Shown: positions 26,680-36,806, counted from the first letter of the stretch. The stretch is DNA of 64,000 nucleotides from Corynebacterium minutissimum (GCF_000988205.1 NZ_LAYQ01000021.1:39361-103360), one strand, 5' to 3'. Notes: a model not told the origin generated them from the letters alone. Program-made: numbers and translations.

Positions 26680-28431
26680 CTACTGCGTGGCGCCCTCTTC
26701 GGTATCGAGGCGCTGCGCCTCGCCCGGGCCCTTCAGCCGGATGATGTTATAGGCGCCCTCGGCAAGATGGGCACGAAGATCCTTCTTGTCGAACTTGCCC
26801 ACCGAGGTCTTGTCGATGGACTTTACGAAGGTCCAGTACTCCGGCAGCATCCACGATGGAAGCTCAGAGCGCATCCCGTCACGCAGGCGCTCGGCGGTCT
26901 CAATCGTGGGGCTGATATCCGCGGCGAGCACGGTGACGGCCAGCGGGCGCTCGACCCACTGCTTGTCGGGGTAGCCAATGACGGCGCATTCGAGCACCAC
27001 CGGGTTGGCCATGATGAGGTTTTCCAACTGGACGGAGTAGATCCACTCGCCGCCGGAACGGATGACATCGCGCGCGCGATCCTCCACGGTGAGGAAGCCA
27101 TCCTCGTTGACGTATCCGACGTCACCAGTGCGCAGCCAGCCGTCGGCCGTGAACTTGGCGGCGGCATCTTCGACGTCCTTCCCGCGGAATTCGTGGGCGG
27201 CACCGCCGTCCTCTGAGGTGGGCGAGTGATAGTAGGAGCCGGTCACCAGGTTGCCGCGCACCTGGATCTCGCCGGCATTACGGTCCGTGGTGTTGACCAC
27301 GTGGCCGTCATTGACCACCCGGTATTCCAAGGAGGAGGGGAAGCGCCCCTGGGAAATGCGGTAGGCCCACCGAGCCTCACCCGAAGCACCTGAGGGCGGG
27401 CGCGCCACTGTACCCACCGTGGTGGTTTCCGCCATGCCCCACACGTGAACCACGTCCACGCCGTAGCGCTCCTCCCAGCTCTTGATGAGCTGCGGTGGGA
27501 CGGGCGATCCGCCGGCGAAAATCTCCGTCAGCGTCATGCGCTCCGGCGGGTTCTTGAGGTAGTGCACGAAGAGCTGAATCCAAATGGTGGGCACGCCATG
27601 CGCCACGCGCGGGGAGGTGGCGGCGATGATTTTGGCCAGGGTAGCGGGGGAGACGTCGGCGTCGGGAAGCACCAGCGGCGTGCCCGTCATCCACGCCGCA
27701 AAGGGAACGCCCCAGCTCAACACGTGATAGATGGGAATGCAGCACAAGAAGGTCTCACCATGGGTCACGCACAGGGAGTCGGAGGAGCGCAACTGCATCC
27801 CCTCCAAAAACAGGGCGCGGTGCGAGTAGAGCACACCTTTCGGAGCGCCGGTGGTGCCTGTGGAGTAGCACAGGGCGGCAGCGGTGTGCTCATTCAACAC
27901 CGGCCAGTTGTACACGGTGGAGCGCCCATCCAGAAGCTGTTCGTAGCTATAAACCTCAACGTTGCCCGGCAGGGCAATGCTGGGCTTGTCGACGCCCGTG
28001 AATACCACCGCGCGCACGCACTCCACTCCGTCTAATACGCGGGCGAGCTGCTCCGCTAACCGGGCATCTGCGACGATGACGCGAACCTCGGCGTGGTTGA
28101 TGATGTGCCGGATCTGATCATTCATGAGCTGCTTGTTGAGCGGCGTAAATACCGCTCCCTTGCAGGCCGTTCCGAAAAGCACTTCGAGGTGTTCGGCGCA
28201 ATTCCACATCAGGGAGCCCACGCGTTCATCACCAGTGATGCCGAGCGTGTCATGCAGGGCGTGGGCGAAAGCGGCGGCGCGTGCACCGATATCGGCGAAG
28301 GTCGTCTCTTCGCGTTCGTTGCCGGGATTGGCGCTGTGCCACGTGACTACCTGGGTTTGGCCGTGGACGGAGGAGCCGTACTCCAGGATGCGGGTGAGGG
28401 ACAGCGGGATATCCTGCATTGTGGAGAGCAT
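26680..28431 (-). CDS. fadD: Long-chain fatty-acid CoA ligase / acyl-AMP synthetase
   Basis: About 583 residues from ATG 28431 (ATG 28419 and codons to 28518 are alternatives; no clear ribosome-binding site). The AMP-binding P-loop is CYSTGTTGAPKGVLYSH, then WGMAETTTVGTV, the adenylate-forming core DGWLRTGDVGYVNEDG and the C-terminal catalytic Lys region KTSVGKFDKKDLR. It activates a fatty acid to its CoA ester or AMP form. It lies between moaA and rho, as in C. glutamicum, without an obvious operon partner; exact substrate unknown. Confidence 0.88.
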   Translation of the reverse strand: MLSTMQDIPLSLTRILEYGSSVHGQTQVVTWHSANPGNEREETTFADIGARAAAFAHALHDTLGITGDERVGSLMWNCAEHLEVLFGTACKGAVFTPLNKQLMNDQIRHIINHAEVRVIVADARLAEQLARVLDGVECVRAVVFTGVDKPSIALPGNVEVYSYEQLLDGRSTVYNWPVLNEHTAAALCYSTGTTGAPKGVLYSHRALFLEGMQLRSSDSLCVTHGETFLCCIPIYHVLSWGVPFAAWMTGTPLVLPDADVSPATLAKIIAATSPRVAHGVPTIWIQLFVHYLKNPPERMTLTEIFAGGSPVPPQLIKSWEERYGVDVVHVWGMAETTTVGTVARPPSGASGEARWAYRISQGRFPSSLEYRVVNDGHVVNTTDRNAGEIQVRGNLVTGSYYHSPTSEDGGAAHEFRGKDVEDAAAKFTADGWLRTGDVGYVNEDGFLTVEDRARDVIRSGGEWIYSVQLENLIMANPVVLECAVIGYPDKQWVERPLAVTVLAADISPTIETAERLRDGMRSELPSWMLPEYWTFVKSIDKTSVGKFDKKDLRAHLAEGAYNIIRLKGPGEAQRLDTEEGATQ

Positions 28432-28898
28432 GCGCACCACTTTAGCCGTGTCAGTGTGAGCGCGGTGGATGGATGCGGTATAGTTGTTCGCGACTGGCGG
28501 GGAAAGCCTTCCTCGCACCTCCGAGCTCCCTCCACGGTGCGCACACCTGCGGTGAAAAACTCATGGCAGTCCAACGGTGCGCGCGGCAATGAGAGGGCAG
28601 AGATACGCTCGCAGTCGCCTTCTTAAAATATCTCCCCGCGATTGACCCGCGGCCGCTTCCTTGAGTTCTTTTCGGAGTTCTGCAAGGAGTTCTTCACGTT
28701 CTGCTCCGCAGGGCCGGAGAGGGGGGAGAGCCAAAGAAAACCACCGCCCACGGGGATCGCGGTTGCGTGAACTCGCTGGTGGCGGCGGACCATCTCAATT
28801 ACACACTGGCTTCCAACGCCCACGTGGAGCGGCACCACGCACAGTGCGGGTGCGGCTGAACAGACGGCGCGCGTTGGTGAAGCGACGAAAGGATATCC
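28432..28898. other. 467-bp gap upstream of rho
   Basis: No convincing gene. It holds three tandem imperfect 12-nt units, each starting GAGTTCT, at 28663, 28675 and 28687, and GC-rich sequence likely to be the rho leader. A good ribosome-binding site (GAAAGGA) sits just before the rho GTG. Rho genes are often autoregulated through long leaders, which this would allow. Confidence 0.5.
28663..28698 (+). repeat. Three tandem 12-nt units in the rho leader
   Basis: GAGTTCTTTTCG, GAGTTCTGCAAG and GAGTTCTTCACG follow each other with exact 12-nt period. No reading frame here looks coding, so they may form a leader RNA element. Confidence 0.5.
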
Positions 28899-30812
28899 GT
28901 GAGCGATACGGACAAGACCGCAGCACAGGATCTCGCGTCCCTGAAGCTGCCGGAATTGCGCAAGCTGGCTGCGGAGCGTGGACTTCGCGGCGTCTCCGGA
29001 CTGCGCAAGGGGGATCTCATCACCGCACTGACCACCGGCCAGGTGCCAGCGCGCGGCGCGAAGGCCGCAGCCCAAGCGGAGCCCAAGAAGGACGAACAGC
29101 CGCGCCGCGCTACCCGCAAGGCTTCTCGCCCTGCCGGCGCCGCAGACCAGGAGTCCGAGCAGCCGGAGCAGGATAAGAAGCGCAAGCAGGACCAGCCGAA
29201 GCAGCAGACTGATGAAGCTGCCAAATCTGACAAGGCTGATAAGTCCGAGCACAACGACGGTAACGACGAGCACCGCTACGAGTCCCGCTCCCAGGCTCGC
29301 CGCGCCCGCCGCAACCGCGCCCGCCGCCAGGAGCGCGAGGCCCGCGAAGAGGCCAAGGGTAACGGCAATGGGAACAACAACGGTGCCGAGGACAATAATG
29401 GCAAGTCCGAGGACAACCAGTCCCGCGGTGGAAACAACTCCGATAACGGCGATCGCGGCAATGGCGGCAATGGCAATAACGGTGGCGGCCACAACAATAA
29501 CCGCCGCGACAACCACCGCAACGACGATGACAACAATGGCGGCGGTCGCCGTAACCGCCGCAACCGCCGTAACCGCCGCGGGCGTGACCGCGATGGTGGC
29601 GGCAATGGTGGCAACGATCTGCAGATCCGCGAGGGCGATGAAGTACAGGTAGTCGGCGGCATCCTGGAGGTCGTGGACAACAACGTGGCCTTCCTGCGCA
29701 CCACCGGCTACCGCGCGGCCAGCTCCGATGTCTTTGTTAACAACAACCTTGTGCGCCGCCTGGGCCTGCGCTCCGGCGACGCGCTGACCGGCAAGGTCAA
29801 GGTTTCTGGCCCGACCCACACCCACGGCAACGGCCGCAACCGCCGCAAGTACAACCAGCTGGTGGAGGTCGACACCGTCAACGGACTGGATCCGTCGACT
29901 GCGAAGGACCGCCCGGACTTCTCCAAGCTCACCCCGCTTTACCCGAACCAGCGCCTGCGCTTGGAGACGGACCCGAAGATCCTCACCACCCGCGTCATCG
30001 ACCTCATCATGCCGATTGGTAAGGGCCAGCGCGCGCTGATCGTCTCCCCGCCGAAGGCCGGTAAGACGACGATCCTGCAAAACATCGCCAACGCCATCGC
30101 CACGAACAACCCGGAGTGCTACCTCATGGTGGTCCTCGTGGACGAGCGCCCCGAAGAGGTCACGGACATGCAGCGCAGCGTCAACGGTGAGGTCATCGCC
30201 TCCACCTTTGACCGCCCGCCGTCAGAGCACACCTCCGTGGCGGAGCTGGCCATCGAGCGCGCCAAGCGCCTGGTGGAGCAGGGCAAGGACGTCGTCGTCC
30301 TCCTCGATTCCATCACCCGCCTGGGCCGCGCCTACAACAACTCCTCCCCGGCGTCGGGCCGCATCCTGTCCGGTGGTGTGGACTCCAACGCCCTGTACCC
30401 GCCGAAGCGCTTCTTGGGTGCTGCCCGCAACATCGAAAATGGTGGTTCGCTGACCATCATCGCCACCGCGATGGTGGAAACCGGCTCCACCGGTGACACG
30501 GTCATCTTCGAGGAATTCAAGGGCACCGGCAACGCCGAGCTCAAGCTCGACCGCGCCATCTCCGAGCGCCGCATCTTCCCGGCCGTGGACGTCAACCCGT
30601 CCGGCACCCGCAAGGACGAACTCCTCCTGGTTCCGGAGGAGGCGCGCATCATGACCAAGCTGCGCCGCATCCTTTCCGGCCTGGATTCCTTTGCTGCCAT
30701 CGATTTGCTGATCAAGCAGCTCAAGAAGACCCGCTCCAACGGCGAATTCCTCATGCAGGTGGCCTCGTCTGCGCCCATGGCGGCAGATATGGATGAGGAG
30801 GACTACAAATAA
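28899..30812 (+). CDS. rho: Transcription termination factor Rho
   Basis: 637 residues. The Rho N-terminal helical domain ([15 protein letters not shown]) is followed by a long low-complexity insertion, about residues 55-245, first Lys/Glu/Arg-rich and then Asn/Gly/Arg-rich, typical of actinobacterial Rho and thought to bind RNA or drive condensation. The cold-shock RNA-binding domain and hexameric ATPase follow, with Walker [12 protein letters not shown] and Walker [17 protein letters not shown]. It ends factor-dependent transcripts. The GTG start has GAAAGGA upstream; the stop overlaps prfA as TAATG. Confidence 0.97.
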   Translation: MSDTDKTAAQDLASLKLPELRKLAAERGLRGVSGLRKGDLITALTTGQVPARGAKAAAQAEPKKDEQPRRATRKASRPAGAADQESEQPEQDKKRKQDQPKQQTDEAAKSDKADKSEHNDGNDEHRYESRSQARRARRNRARRQEREAREEAKGNGNGNNNGAEDNNGKSEDNQSRGGNNSDNGDRGNGGNGNNGGGHNNNRRDNHRNDDDNNGGGRRNRRNRRNRRGRDRDGGGNGGNDLQIREGDEVQVVGGILEVVDNNVAFLRTTGYRAASSDVFVNNNLVRRLGLRSGDALTGKVKVSGPTHTHGNGRNRRKYNQLVEVDTVNGLDPSTAKDRPDFSKLTPLYPNQRLRLETDPKILTTRVIDLIMPIGKGQRALIVSPPKAGKTTILQNIANAIATNNPECYLMVVLVDERPEEVTDMQRSVNGEVIASTFDRPPSEHTSVAELAIERAKRLVEQGKDVVVLLDSITRLGRAYNNSSPASGRILSGGVDSNALYPPKRFLGAARNIENGGSLTIIATAMVETGSTGDTVIFEEFKGTGNAELKLDRAISERRIFPAVDVNPSGTRKDELLLVPEEARIMTKLRRILSGLDSFAAIDLLIKQLKKTRSNGEFLMQVASSAPMAADMDEEDYK

Positions 30813-31888
30813 TGTCGAACCAGGTTTCCCTCGTTGATGACATCGTCTCCGAGTACCAGGGCATCGAGATGCAGATGGCTGACCCGGACGTAGCCGGAGA
30901 TCAGAAGCAGTTCCGCAAGCTGTCCAAGCGCTACGCTGAACTGCGCCCCATCGTTGCTGTCAACGATGAACTCGTCCAGGCCCGCCAAGACCTGGCCGAC
31001 GCCAAAGAGATGGCCTATGAGGACCACGAGTTCCAGCCCGAGGTTGAGCGCCTCGAACCGCTCGTCGTGGAACTGGAGGAGAAGCTCGCGGATCTGCTCG
31101 CTCCGCGCGATGAGCAGGATTCCGAGGACATCATCATGGAGATCAAGGCCGGCGCCGGCGGCGAAGAGGCAGCACTTTTCGCTGGCGACCTAGCCCGCAT
31201 GTACGAGCGCTTCGCCGACAAGGCCGGCTTCCAGTGGGAGGTCCTAGGCCTCAACGAGTCCGACCTCGGTGGCGTCAAAGACATGTCCATCTCCTTCAAA
31301 TCCAAGACCCCGTCTCGTGATGGCGCGTGGAGCGTGTTCAAGTTTGAGGGCGGCGTGCACCGCGTGCAGCGCGTCCCGGTGACCGAGTCCCAGGGCCGCA
31401 TCCAGACCTCCGCAGCCGGCGTGCTGGTCTACCCGGAGCCGGAAGAAGTCGAAGCAGTCAACATCGATGACAAGGACATCCGTGTCGACGTCTACCGTTC
31501 CTCCGGTAAGGGCGGCCAGGGCGTGAACACCACCGACTCCGCCGTGCGTATTACCCACCTGCCCACGGGCCTGGTGGTGACCTGTCAGAAGGAGCGCTCC
31601 CAGATCCAGAACAAAGCGCGTGCCCTGCAGGTGCTGCAAGCCCGCCTGGATCAAATGGAGCGCGAGGCACGCGAGGCCGAGGCCGGCGAGCAGCGCGCAT
31701 CCCAGGTGCGCACCATGGACCGCTCCGAGCGCATCCGCACCTATAACTGGCCGGAGAACCGCATTACCGATCACCGCATCGGCTACAAGGCCAATAACCT
31801 CGACTCTGTTCTCAACGGCGACATGCATGACCTCATCGAGGCCCTGCAGGCCCAGGAGCGCGCCGAGCGCCTCGAGGCCGAGGGCTAG
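30812..31888 (+). CDS. prfA: Peptide chain release factor 1
   Basis: 358 residues, standard RF1 length. The catalytic motif [20 protein letters not shown] carries the GGQ that drives peptidyl-tRNA hydrolysis, and domain 1/2 precede it. It reads UAA and UAG stop codons. It overlaps rho by one base and is followed by prmC, the methyltransferase that modifies its GGQ glutamine. Confidence 0.97.
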   Translation: MSNQVSLVDDIVSEYQGIEMQMADPDVAGDQKQFRKLSKRYAELRPIVAVNDELVQARQDLADAKEMAYEDHEFQPEVERLEPLVVELEEKLADLLAPRDEQDSEDIIMEIKAGAGGEEAALFAGDLARMYERFADKAGFQWEVLGLNESDLGGVKDMSISFKSKTPSRDGAWSVFKFEGGVHRVQRVPVTESQGRIQTSAAGVLVYPEPEEVEAVNIDDKDIRVDVYRSSGKGGQGVNTTDSAVRITHLPTGLVVTCQKERSQIQNKARALQVLQARLDQMEREAREAEAGEQRASQVRTMDRSERIRTYNWPENRITDHRIGYKANNLDSVLNGDMHDLIEALQAQERAERLEAEG

Positions 31889-31912
31889 AAGGCTAAGGCA
31901 CGGTTATTAGCG

Positions 31913-32836
31913 GTGACTTTTTACACCTATAGGGAGGCGCTTCGTGATGCCACGGAGCGCCTTCGCGCTGCCGGGGTGCCTTCACCCGAATGGGACGCGC
32001 GCCTGTTGGCCGCCCACCTCATCCACTGCGGGCACATGGACATCCCCCTCGACGAGCAACCGATCCCCGGTTTTGACGTGGCCTATGGAGCGTTGGTGGG
32101 GCGTCGTGAAGCGCGCGAACCACTCCAGCACATCCTGGGTGTCGCGTGGTTTGGTCCGCTCGAGCTTGAGGTCGGCCCGGGCGTGTTCATTCCACGCCCG
32201 GAAACGGAGGTGCTCGCCGACTGGGGAGTTAAGTTTCTGACGAAACTTAACTCGGGGAAGATGACGAAACTTAACTCGTTGGGGACAAAGGAATCTAACT
32301 CGTCGGAATCTCCCCGTGTCGTGGACTTGTGCGCTGGGTCCGGTGCGCTCGGGCTCTACGTCGCACACTACGTGCCACAGGCTGAGGTGTGGGCAGTAGA
32401 GCTTGCCGACGCCGCCCTGGCCTACACCCGCCGCAACGCCGCGACCGCTGCGCGCGGCGGGGCGGGAACTATAAACGTGGTCCAAGGGGATGTCACCGAG
32501 GCAGACCTCTTGCCGGAATTGCACGGCAGCGTCGACCTCGTGCTGACGAATCCGCCATATGTGCCGGAAACCCCGGACCTGGAACCGGAGGTTTATCAGG
32601 ACCCGCACGAGGCAGTGTTCGGGGGAGTAGATGGCATGGAAACCATCAACGCGATGATCCCGACCATCGCTGCGCTGCTGCGCCCCGGTGGCCGCGTGGG
32701 CATCGAGCACGACGACGACACCTCCCAACAGGTGCAGGAAGCCCTGCGCGCGCATGGAGGATTTAGCCACATCGAGGTGCTCAAGGATCTCACTGGCACC
32801 GCCCGCTTTGTCACGGCACAGCGGGGAGTACAGTAG
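31913..32836 (+). CDS. prmC: Release factor glutamine methyltransferase PrmC with repeat insertion
   Basis: 307 residues. The N-terminal helical domain binds the release factor. The catalytic domain has motif I VVDLCAGSGALGLYVAHY, the acidic VWAVELAD and the signature TNPPYVP near residue 211. It methylates the GGQ glutamine of RF1/RF2. Between PRPETEVLADW and motif I there are about 28 extra residues built of repeated TKLNS units, encoded by a palindromic repeat (32226-32278); this linker is normally short. The frame stays open, so the enzyme may still work. It starts 24 nt after prfA. Confidence 0.93.
   Translation: MTFYTYREALRDATERLRAAGVPSPEWDARLLAAHLIHCGHMDIPLDEQPIPGFDVAYGALVGRREAREPLQHILGVAWFGPLELEVGPGVFIPRPETEVLADWGVKFLTKLNSGKMTKLNSLGTKESNSSESPRVVDLCAGSGALGLYVAHYVPQAEVWAVELADAALAYTRRNAATAARGGAGTINVVQGDVTEADLLPELHGSVDLVLTNPPYVPETPDLEPEVYQDPHEAVFGGVDGMETINAMIPTIAALLRPGGRVGIEHDDDTSQQVQEALRAHGGFSHIEVLKDLTGTARFVTAQRGVQ
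32226..32278 (+). repeat. Palindromic, tandem 24-bp repeat inside prmC
   Basis: GAGTTAAGTTTC (32226-32237) and GAAACTTAACTC (32242-32253) form a perfect 12-bp inverted repeat with loop TGAC. The unit TGACGAAACTTAACTCG recurs exactly at 32238-32254 and 32262-32278, a 24-bp period equal to eight codons. A degraded third unit (GAATCTAACTCG) follows at about 32291-32302. The A/T-rich composition differs from the GC-rich gene around it. Confidence 0.85.
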
Positions 32837-32890
32837 ATTGGTCGAAGATTGGTCGACAAGCCGACAAGAACGGGATTAAAGGAGAGACCA

Positions 32891-33568
32891 ATGCAGGGAC
32901 AGATTTATAACTGTGCGGACGCCGCCGAGCGCGAAGAAGGAATGGCTCTTGCCGTCAAAGCAGCCAAGTCGGGGCGGCTTGTAGTGATGCCCACCGATAC
33001 GCTCTACGGGCTGGGCTGCGATGCCTTTGATAACGACGCCGTGGCTAGCCTGCTGGCCACCAAGCACCGCGGCCCAGACATGCCGGTACCGGTGCTCGTG
33101 GGCTCCTGGGATACCGTCAAAGGCCTCGTCGCGTCGTTGGATGATACCGCCCAAACGCTGATCGAGGCCTTCTGGCCGGGCGGACTATCCATCGTCGTCC
33201 CGCAGGCGCCGTCGCTTCCCTGGAACTTGGGCGATACCCGCGGCACGGTGATGCTGCGCATGCCGCTGCACCCCATCGCCATCGAGCTTTTGCGTGAGGT
33301 CGGCCCCATGGCGGTGTCCTCCGCGAATATCTCTGGCCAAACCCCACCCACCACGGCGATTGCCGCCAAGCAGCAGCTGGGTAAGGCCGTCACCGTCTAC
33401 CTCGACGGGGGAGAAGCAGAGGTAGGAAAGCCATCCACCATTATCGATCTGTCTGGCTCCCGCCCTTATCTTTTGCGCGAAGGCGCATTGAGCGCTGAGC
33501 AGATCGGAGAGGTCATCGGAGTATCCGCAGAGTCCTTGCGCACCCGCCCGAGCGCCCAATCCTCTTAA
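32891..33568 (+). CDS. tsaC: L-threonylcarbamoyladenylate synthase (TsaC/Sua5/YrdC)
   Basis: 225 residues from ATG 32891, preceded by GGAGAG; an in-frame GTG at 32849 overlaps the leader. Motifs are LVVMPTDTLYGLGCDAF, KHRGPDMPVPVLVG, PGGLSIVVP, PMAVSSANISGQ and KPSTIIDLSG. It makes the threonylcarbamoyl-AMP used for the t6A modification of tRNAs that read ANN codons. It belongs to the prfA-prmC-tsaC-wecA series. Confidence 0.94.
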   Translation: MQGQIYNCADAAEREEGMALAVKAAKSGRLVVMPTDTLYGLGCDAFDNDAVASLLATKHRGPDMPVPVLVGSWDTVKGLVASLDDTAQTLIEAFWPGGLSIVVPQAPSLPWNLGDTRGTVMLRMPLHPIAIELLREVGPMAVSSANISGQTPPTTAIAAKQQLGKAVTVYLDGGEAEVGKPSTIIDLSGSRPYLLREGALSAEQIGEVIGVSAESLRTRPSAQSS

Positions 33569-33578
33569 GGAGACATCA

Positions 33579-34753
33579 GTGGCTGGAACCGGAGTGCCGC
33601 TGCGCGAGCTAGCGTTGGTGATCTTTGTCGCGGCGGCGTTTACCTACCTCACCACCGGACTGGTGCGTACCTTCTTAGTGCGCAGCGGACAGGTGGCGGA
33701 GATTCGCCTGCGCGATAGTCACTCCCAGCCCACACCGCAGCTCGGCGGGGTGGCGATGTTCACGGGTTTTGCGGCCGCCGTCTATCTCGCAGGCCAGCTT
33801 CCAGCCTTGACTCGCGGCTTTATGCCCGTCACGCCTGAGATGAATGCTGTGCTGTGGTCAGCCGCAGCCATCGTCCTCGTGGGCGTGGTGGATGACTTGG
33901 TGGAGCTGAGCGCTCTGGTCAAGCTCATCGGTCAGCTCGTGGCCGCGGCCATCATGAGCGGGTTGGGGTTGACGTGGACGCTTCTCTTCCTGCCTTTTGG
34001 CGATGGGACTACGGTCATTTTGGACCAGGTCCAGGGGACACTCTTGACCACATTCTTCACCGTGTTGCTCATTAACGCCATCAACTTCGTCGACGGGCTC
34101 GACGGTTTGGCGGCCGGGCTGGGCATGATCGCCGGCGGCGCTATCTTGGTCTTCTCGCTGACGGTTCTGCACGACCAGGGCGGTGCAGTGTCCGCGTATC
34201 CGCCGGCGATTATCGCTGCCGCTCTTGTTGGCGTGTGTGCCGGGTTCCTCCCTCACAACTTTGAGCCTCCCGCATCTTCATGGGGGATAGCGGTGCGATG
34301 CTGATTGGTTTGCTGCTCGCCGCGGCGTCGACGTCCGCCTCCGGCAAGATCAACATGTCGTTGTACGGCACCGTGGACATTGTGGCGTTGATGTCGCCCG
34401 TCATCGTCGTGGTCGCCGCGGTCTTTATTCCAGTCCTGGACCTTGTCTGGGCCGTCATTCGCCGCGTATCGCAGGGGCGCTCGCCTTTCGCTGCCGATAA
34501 GGCACACATTCACCACCGGCTGCTCTCCTTGGGGCACACGCACCGACGCACAGTACTGGTGCTTTATTTATGGGTCTCCGTGGTGGCGTTTGGGGCCGTC
34601 TCCTTTTCTATCGTTCCGGCCCCTGCGGCCGTGGCTTTGGCGGTTCTCGCGCTTGGCGTGGCCTTCGGCGTGACCCTGATTCCGCTGCGCCAGGGCAAGA
34701 TTGGGCGTCGGCCGCGGGCTACCAGTGTGGTGCTGGAAACTGATCCTTCCTGA
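33579..34753 (+). pseudogene. wecA: Undecaprenyl-phosphate GlcNAc-1-phosphate transferase family (WecA/TagO-like), apparent 1-base frameshift
   Basis: A repaired length of 391 residues with about ten membrane spans. The glycosyltransferase family 4 motifs are RDSHSQPTPQLGGVAMF, the Asp pair VGVVDDLVEL, NAINFVDGLDGLAAG, and FMGDSGAMLIG plus HIHHRLL in the second frame. Near 34267 one base is missing; inserting it restores FEPxRIFMGDSG. The enzyme starts the lipid-linked sugar used for arabinogalactan in this order, so loss would be very harmful and a sequence error is likely. The GTG start at 33579 has AAGGAG upstream. Confidence 0.88.
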
Positions 34754-34769
34754 GGTAGGGTATGGGGCT

Positions 34770-35204
34770 GTGACTGATTCAACGACCTCCGAAGAGCTTT
34801 CGCCCTACGACGATCATCGTCGCCCCCTCAAGCGCGCCCTGCGTCTCGGGGTCATCGGCCTTATCGTCGTAACCATCGCGTCCCTGTCCATCTGGGGTGG
34901 CGTTCGCGGAGTGCCCGGAATTTGGGGAGTACTCGTCGGCGCGGCCATCGGCGGCGGCTTCGTGCTCTTTACCGCGGCCTCGGTGCTTATTACCGCACGC
35001 ACGACACCCTCGACCACGATGGCTGTGGTCCTAGGTGGCTGGTTGCTTAAGGTCGTCATCCTCATCATGGTGTTGTTGCTGATCAAGGACCTAGAGTTCT
35101 ACGACACGATGGCCCTCTTCGTCACCGTGCTGCTGGCGCTGGCGGTGACGTTGGGAACTGAGGTATGGGGCGTGGTCACCTCCAACGTGACTTACGTGGC
35201 TTAG
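34770..35204 (+). CDS. atpI: AtpI-like membrane protein of the ATP synthase locus
   Basis: 144 residues from GTG 34770. A charged N-terminus (DDHRRPLKRALRL) is followed by four membrane spans. The gene is always at this place between the WecA-type transferase and atpB in corynebacteria. AtpI is thought to aid assembly of the c-ring; sequence conservation is low, so the call rests on topology and position. The upstream frame to 34701 lies inside wecA. Confidence 0.7.
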   Translation: MTDSTTSEELSPYDDHRRPLKRALRLGVIGLIVVTIASLSIWGGVRGVPGIWGVLVGAAIGGGFVLFTAASVLITARTTPSTTMAVVLGGWLLKVVILIMVLLLIKDLEFYDTMALFVTVLLALAVTLGTEVWGVVTSNVTYVA

Positions 35205-35225
35205 CCTTTCTCGACCTTTTTCAGT

Positions 35226-35264
35226 GAGCCACTGCTCCCGGTGACCCCGGGAGGGTGGCTTTTT
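35226..35264 (+). terminator. Strong terminator after atpI
   Basis: Stem AGCCAC (35227-35232) / GTGGCT (35255-35260) continued by CTCCCGG (35235-35241) / CCGGGAG (35247-35253), loop of five nt, followed by TTTTT. It separates atpI from the main ATP synthase operon, so atpB must have its own promoter. Confidence 0.88.
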
Positions 35265-35651
35265 GTGTAGCGAAATAACGCCGCTTCGGGCGCTCATTAC
35301 CCCCGTCAAGGTGGGAAAACGCGGGTGTGTGACCAAATACACTTAGTAGGGTTTTGGCAGAATGTGGGCGTTTTATGCGGCCGCACGGCGTTGGGCTGTG
35401 CCTTTAGGTTCACAACGCTGCCCCCACGTGCGAAAACTTGAGGGCGAACTGATAGCATTCTCTTCGGGTTACCGCGGGTTAGCGTCATGCTATCCCGAAA
35501 AAGTACGGTTTATCCTTGCCCTGTTTACGCTGATGTGCGACGGAGTCCGTGAGCAGGGCAAAGAGCTTGAGACGTCCATCGCACCACATAGCCTTCGACA
35601 AGCTGTGTGGCCCGAACACGGGAGAGAACGCTGAGCGTTACGACATTGGCC
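35265..35651 (+). promoter_or_regulatory. Leader of the ATP synthase operon with overlapping hairpins
   Basis: 387 bp without a gene. GATAGCAT (35451-35458) pairs with ATGCTATC (35487-35494), while TTCGGG (35463-35468) can instead pair with CCCGAA (35494-35499), so the two stems compete. Further on, TTGCCCTG (35516-35523) pairs with CAGGGCAA (35554-35561) and encloses ACGGA-G-TCCGT (35540-35550). No convincing -10/-35 pair stood out. The structures may tune expression of atpBEFHAGDC. Confidence 0.45.
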
Positions 35652-36464
35652 ATGAAGGGTGAGTTTCACGCACCCGAACTGGATCCAGAATTTTTCCCGG
35701 GGCACGTAACCGAAGATGGTGGAGTCGTCGATCTTCTTTTCGCCGATTTCGCCAACGGTTGGTTCGCTTTGGATCGCATCATGCTGGTCCGCCTGTTTAT
35801 GGCGGCTATCTTGGTGCTCCTTTTTGTTGTCGCCTTCAGGAACCCGAAGCTGGTTCCTAAAGGATTGCAGAACGTAGCGGAGCATGCGATTGACTTCGTA
35901 CGAATTCACATCGCAGAAGACATTTTGGGCCGTAAGGAAGGACGTCGTTTCCTTCCGATCCTGGCCACGATCTTCTTCGGTGTTTTGTTCTGGAACGTAG
36001 CAACTATTGTTCCAGCCCTAAACATCTCTCCGAATGCTCGTATTGGTATGCCAATCGTGCTGGCAGTCGTTGCGTACATCGCCATGATTTACGCCGGCGC
36101 AAAGCGCTTTGGCTTCGGCAAGTTCGTCACGTCCTCGGTGGTTATTCCTAACCTTCCGCCGTTGCTGCACGTGCTTGTTGTACCGATTGAGGCTTTCTCT
36201 ACGTTTGTCATGCGTCCAGTCACGCTGGCTCTTCGTCTTATGGCGAACTTCCTGGCTGGCCACCTCATTTTGGTCCTGTTGTACTCGGCAACGAACTTCT
36301 TCTTCTTCCAGTTCAACGGTTGGACCGCACTGAGTGGCCTCACTCTGGTCGCAGCGGTTCTGTTCACGCTGTACGAAATTATCGTCATCTTCCTGCAGGC
36401 ATACATTTTCGCCCTGCTGACGGCGGTATACATCGAACTGTCGCTGCATGCAGATTCGCACTAA
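35652..36464 (+). CDS. atpB: F1Fo ATP synthase subunit a
   Basis: 270 residues from ATG 35652 (MKGEFHAPELDPEFFPGH); an upstream frame to 35607 is not family-like. There are five to six membrane spans. The proton-channel helix has the essential Arg in ALRLMANFLAGH, and the C-terminal helix LYEIIVIFLQAYIFALLTAVYI is typical of subunit a. It forms the proton half-channels against the c-ring. Confidence 0.96.
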   Translation: MKGEFHAPELDPEFFPGHVTEDGGVVDLLFADFANGWFALDRIMLVRLFMAAILVLLFVVAFRNPKLVPKGLQNVAEHAIDFVRIHIAEDILGRKEGRRFLPILATIFFGVLFWNVATIVPALNISPNARIGMPIVLAVVAYIAMIYAGAKRFGFGKFVTSSVVIPNLPPLLHVLVVPIEAFSTFVMRPVTLALRLMANFLAGHLILVLLYSATNFFFFQFNGWTALSGLTLVAAVLFTLYEIIVIFLQAYIFALLTAVYIELSLHADSH

Positions 36465-36545
36465 CAACAACGCGAACCTCGCGGTTAACTAAATACCCCA
36501 GAAATCACCACTTCCCCCGCGGAACAATTCGCGGGAAAACATTGA

Positions 36546-36806
<261 letters not shown>

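Noticed and set aside
28623..30080. A 485-codon minus-strand open frame opposite rho
   Set aside because: Val/Ala/Ile runs arise from the complementary Asn/Gly/Arg repeat codons of rho; no start signal or family match.
32226..32302. The prmC repeat considered as a frameshift or assembly collapse
   Set aside because: The frame stays open through the repeat and both flanks carry intact PrmC motifs in the same frame.
35362..35634. A 90-codon plus-strand frame in the ATP synthase leader
   Set aside because: No ribosome-binding site or family features, and it overlaps the structured leader; treated as untranslated.
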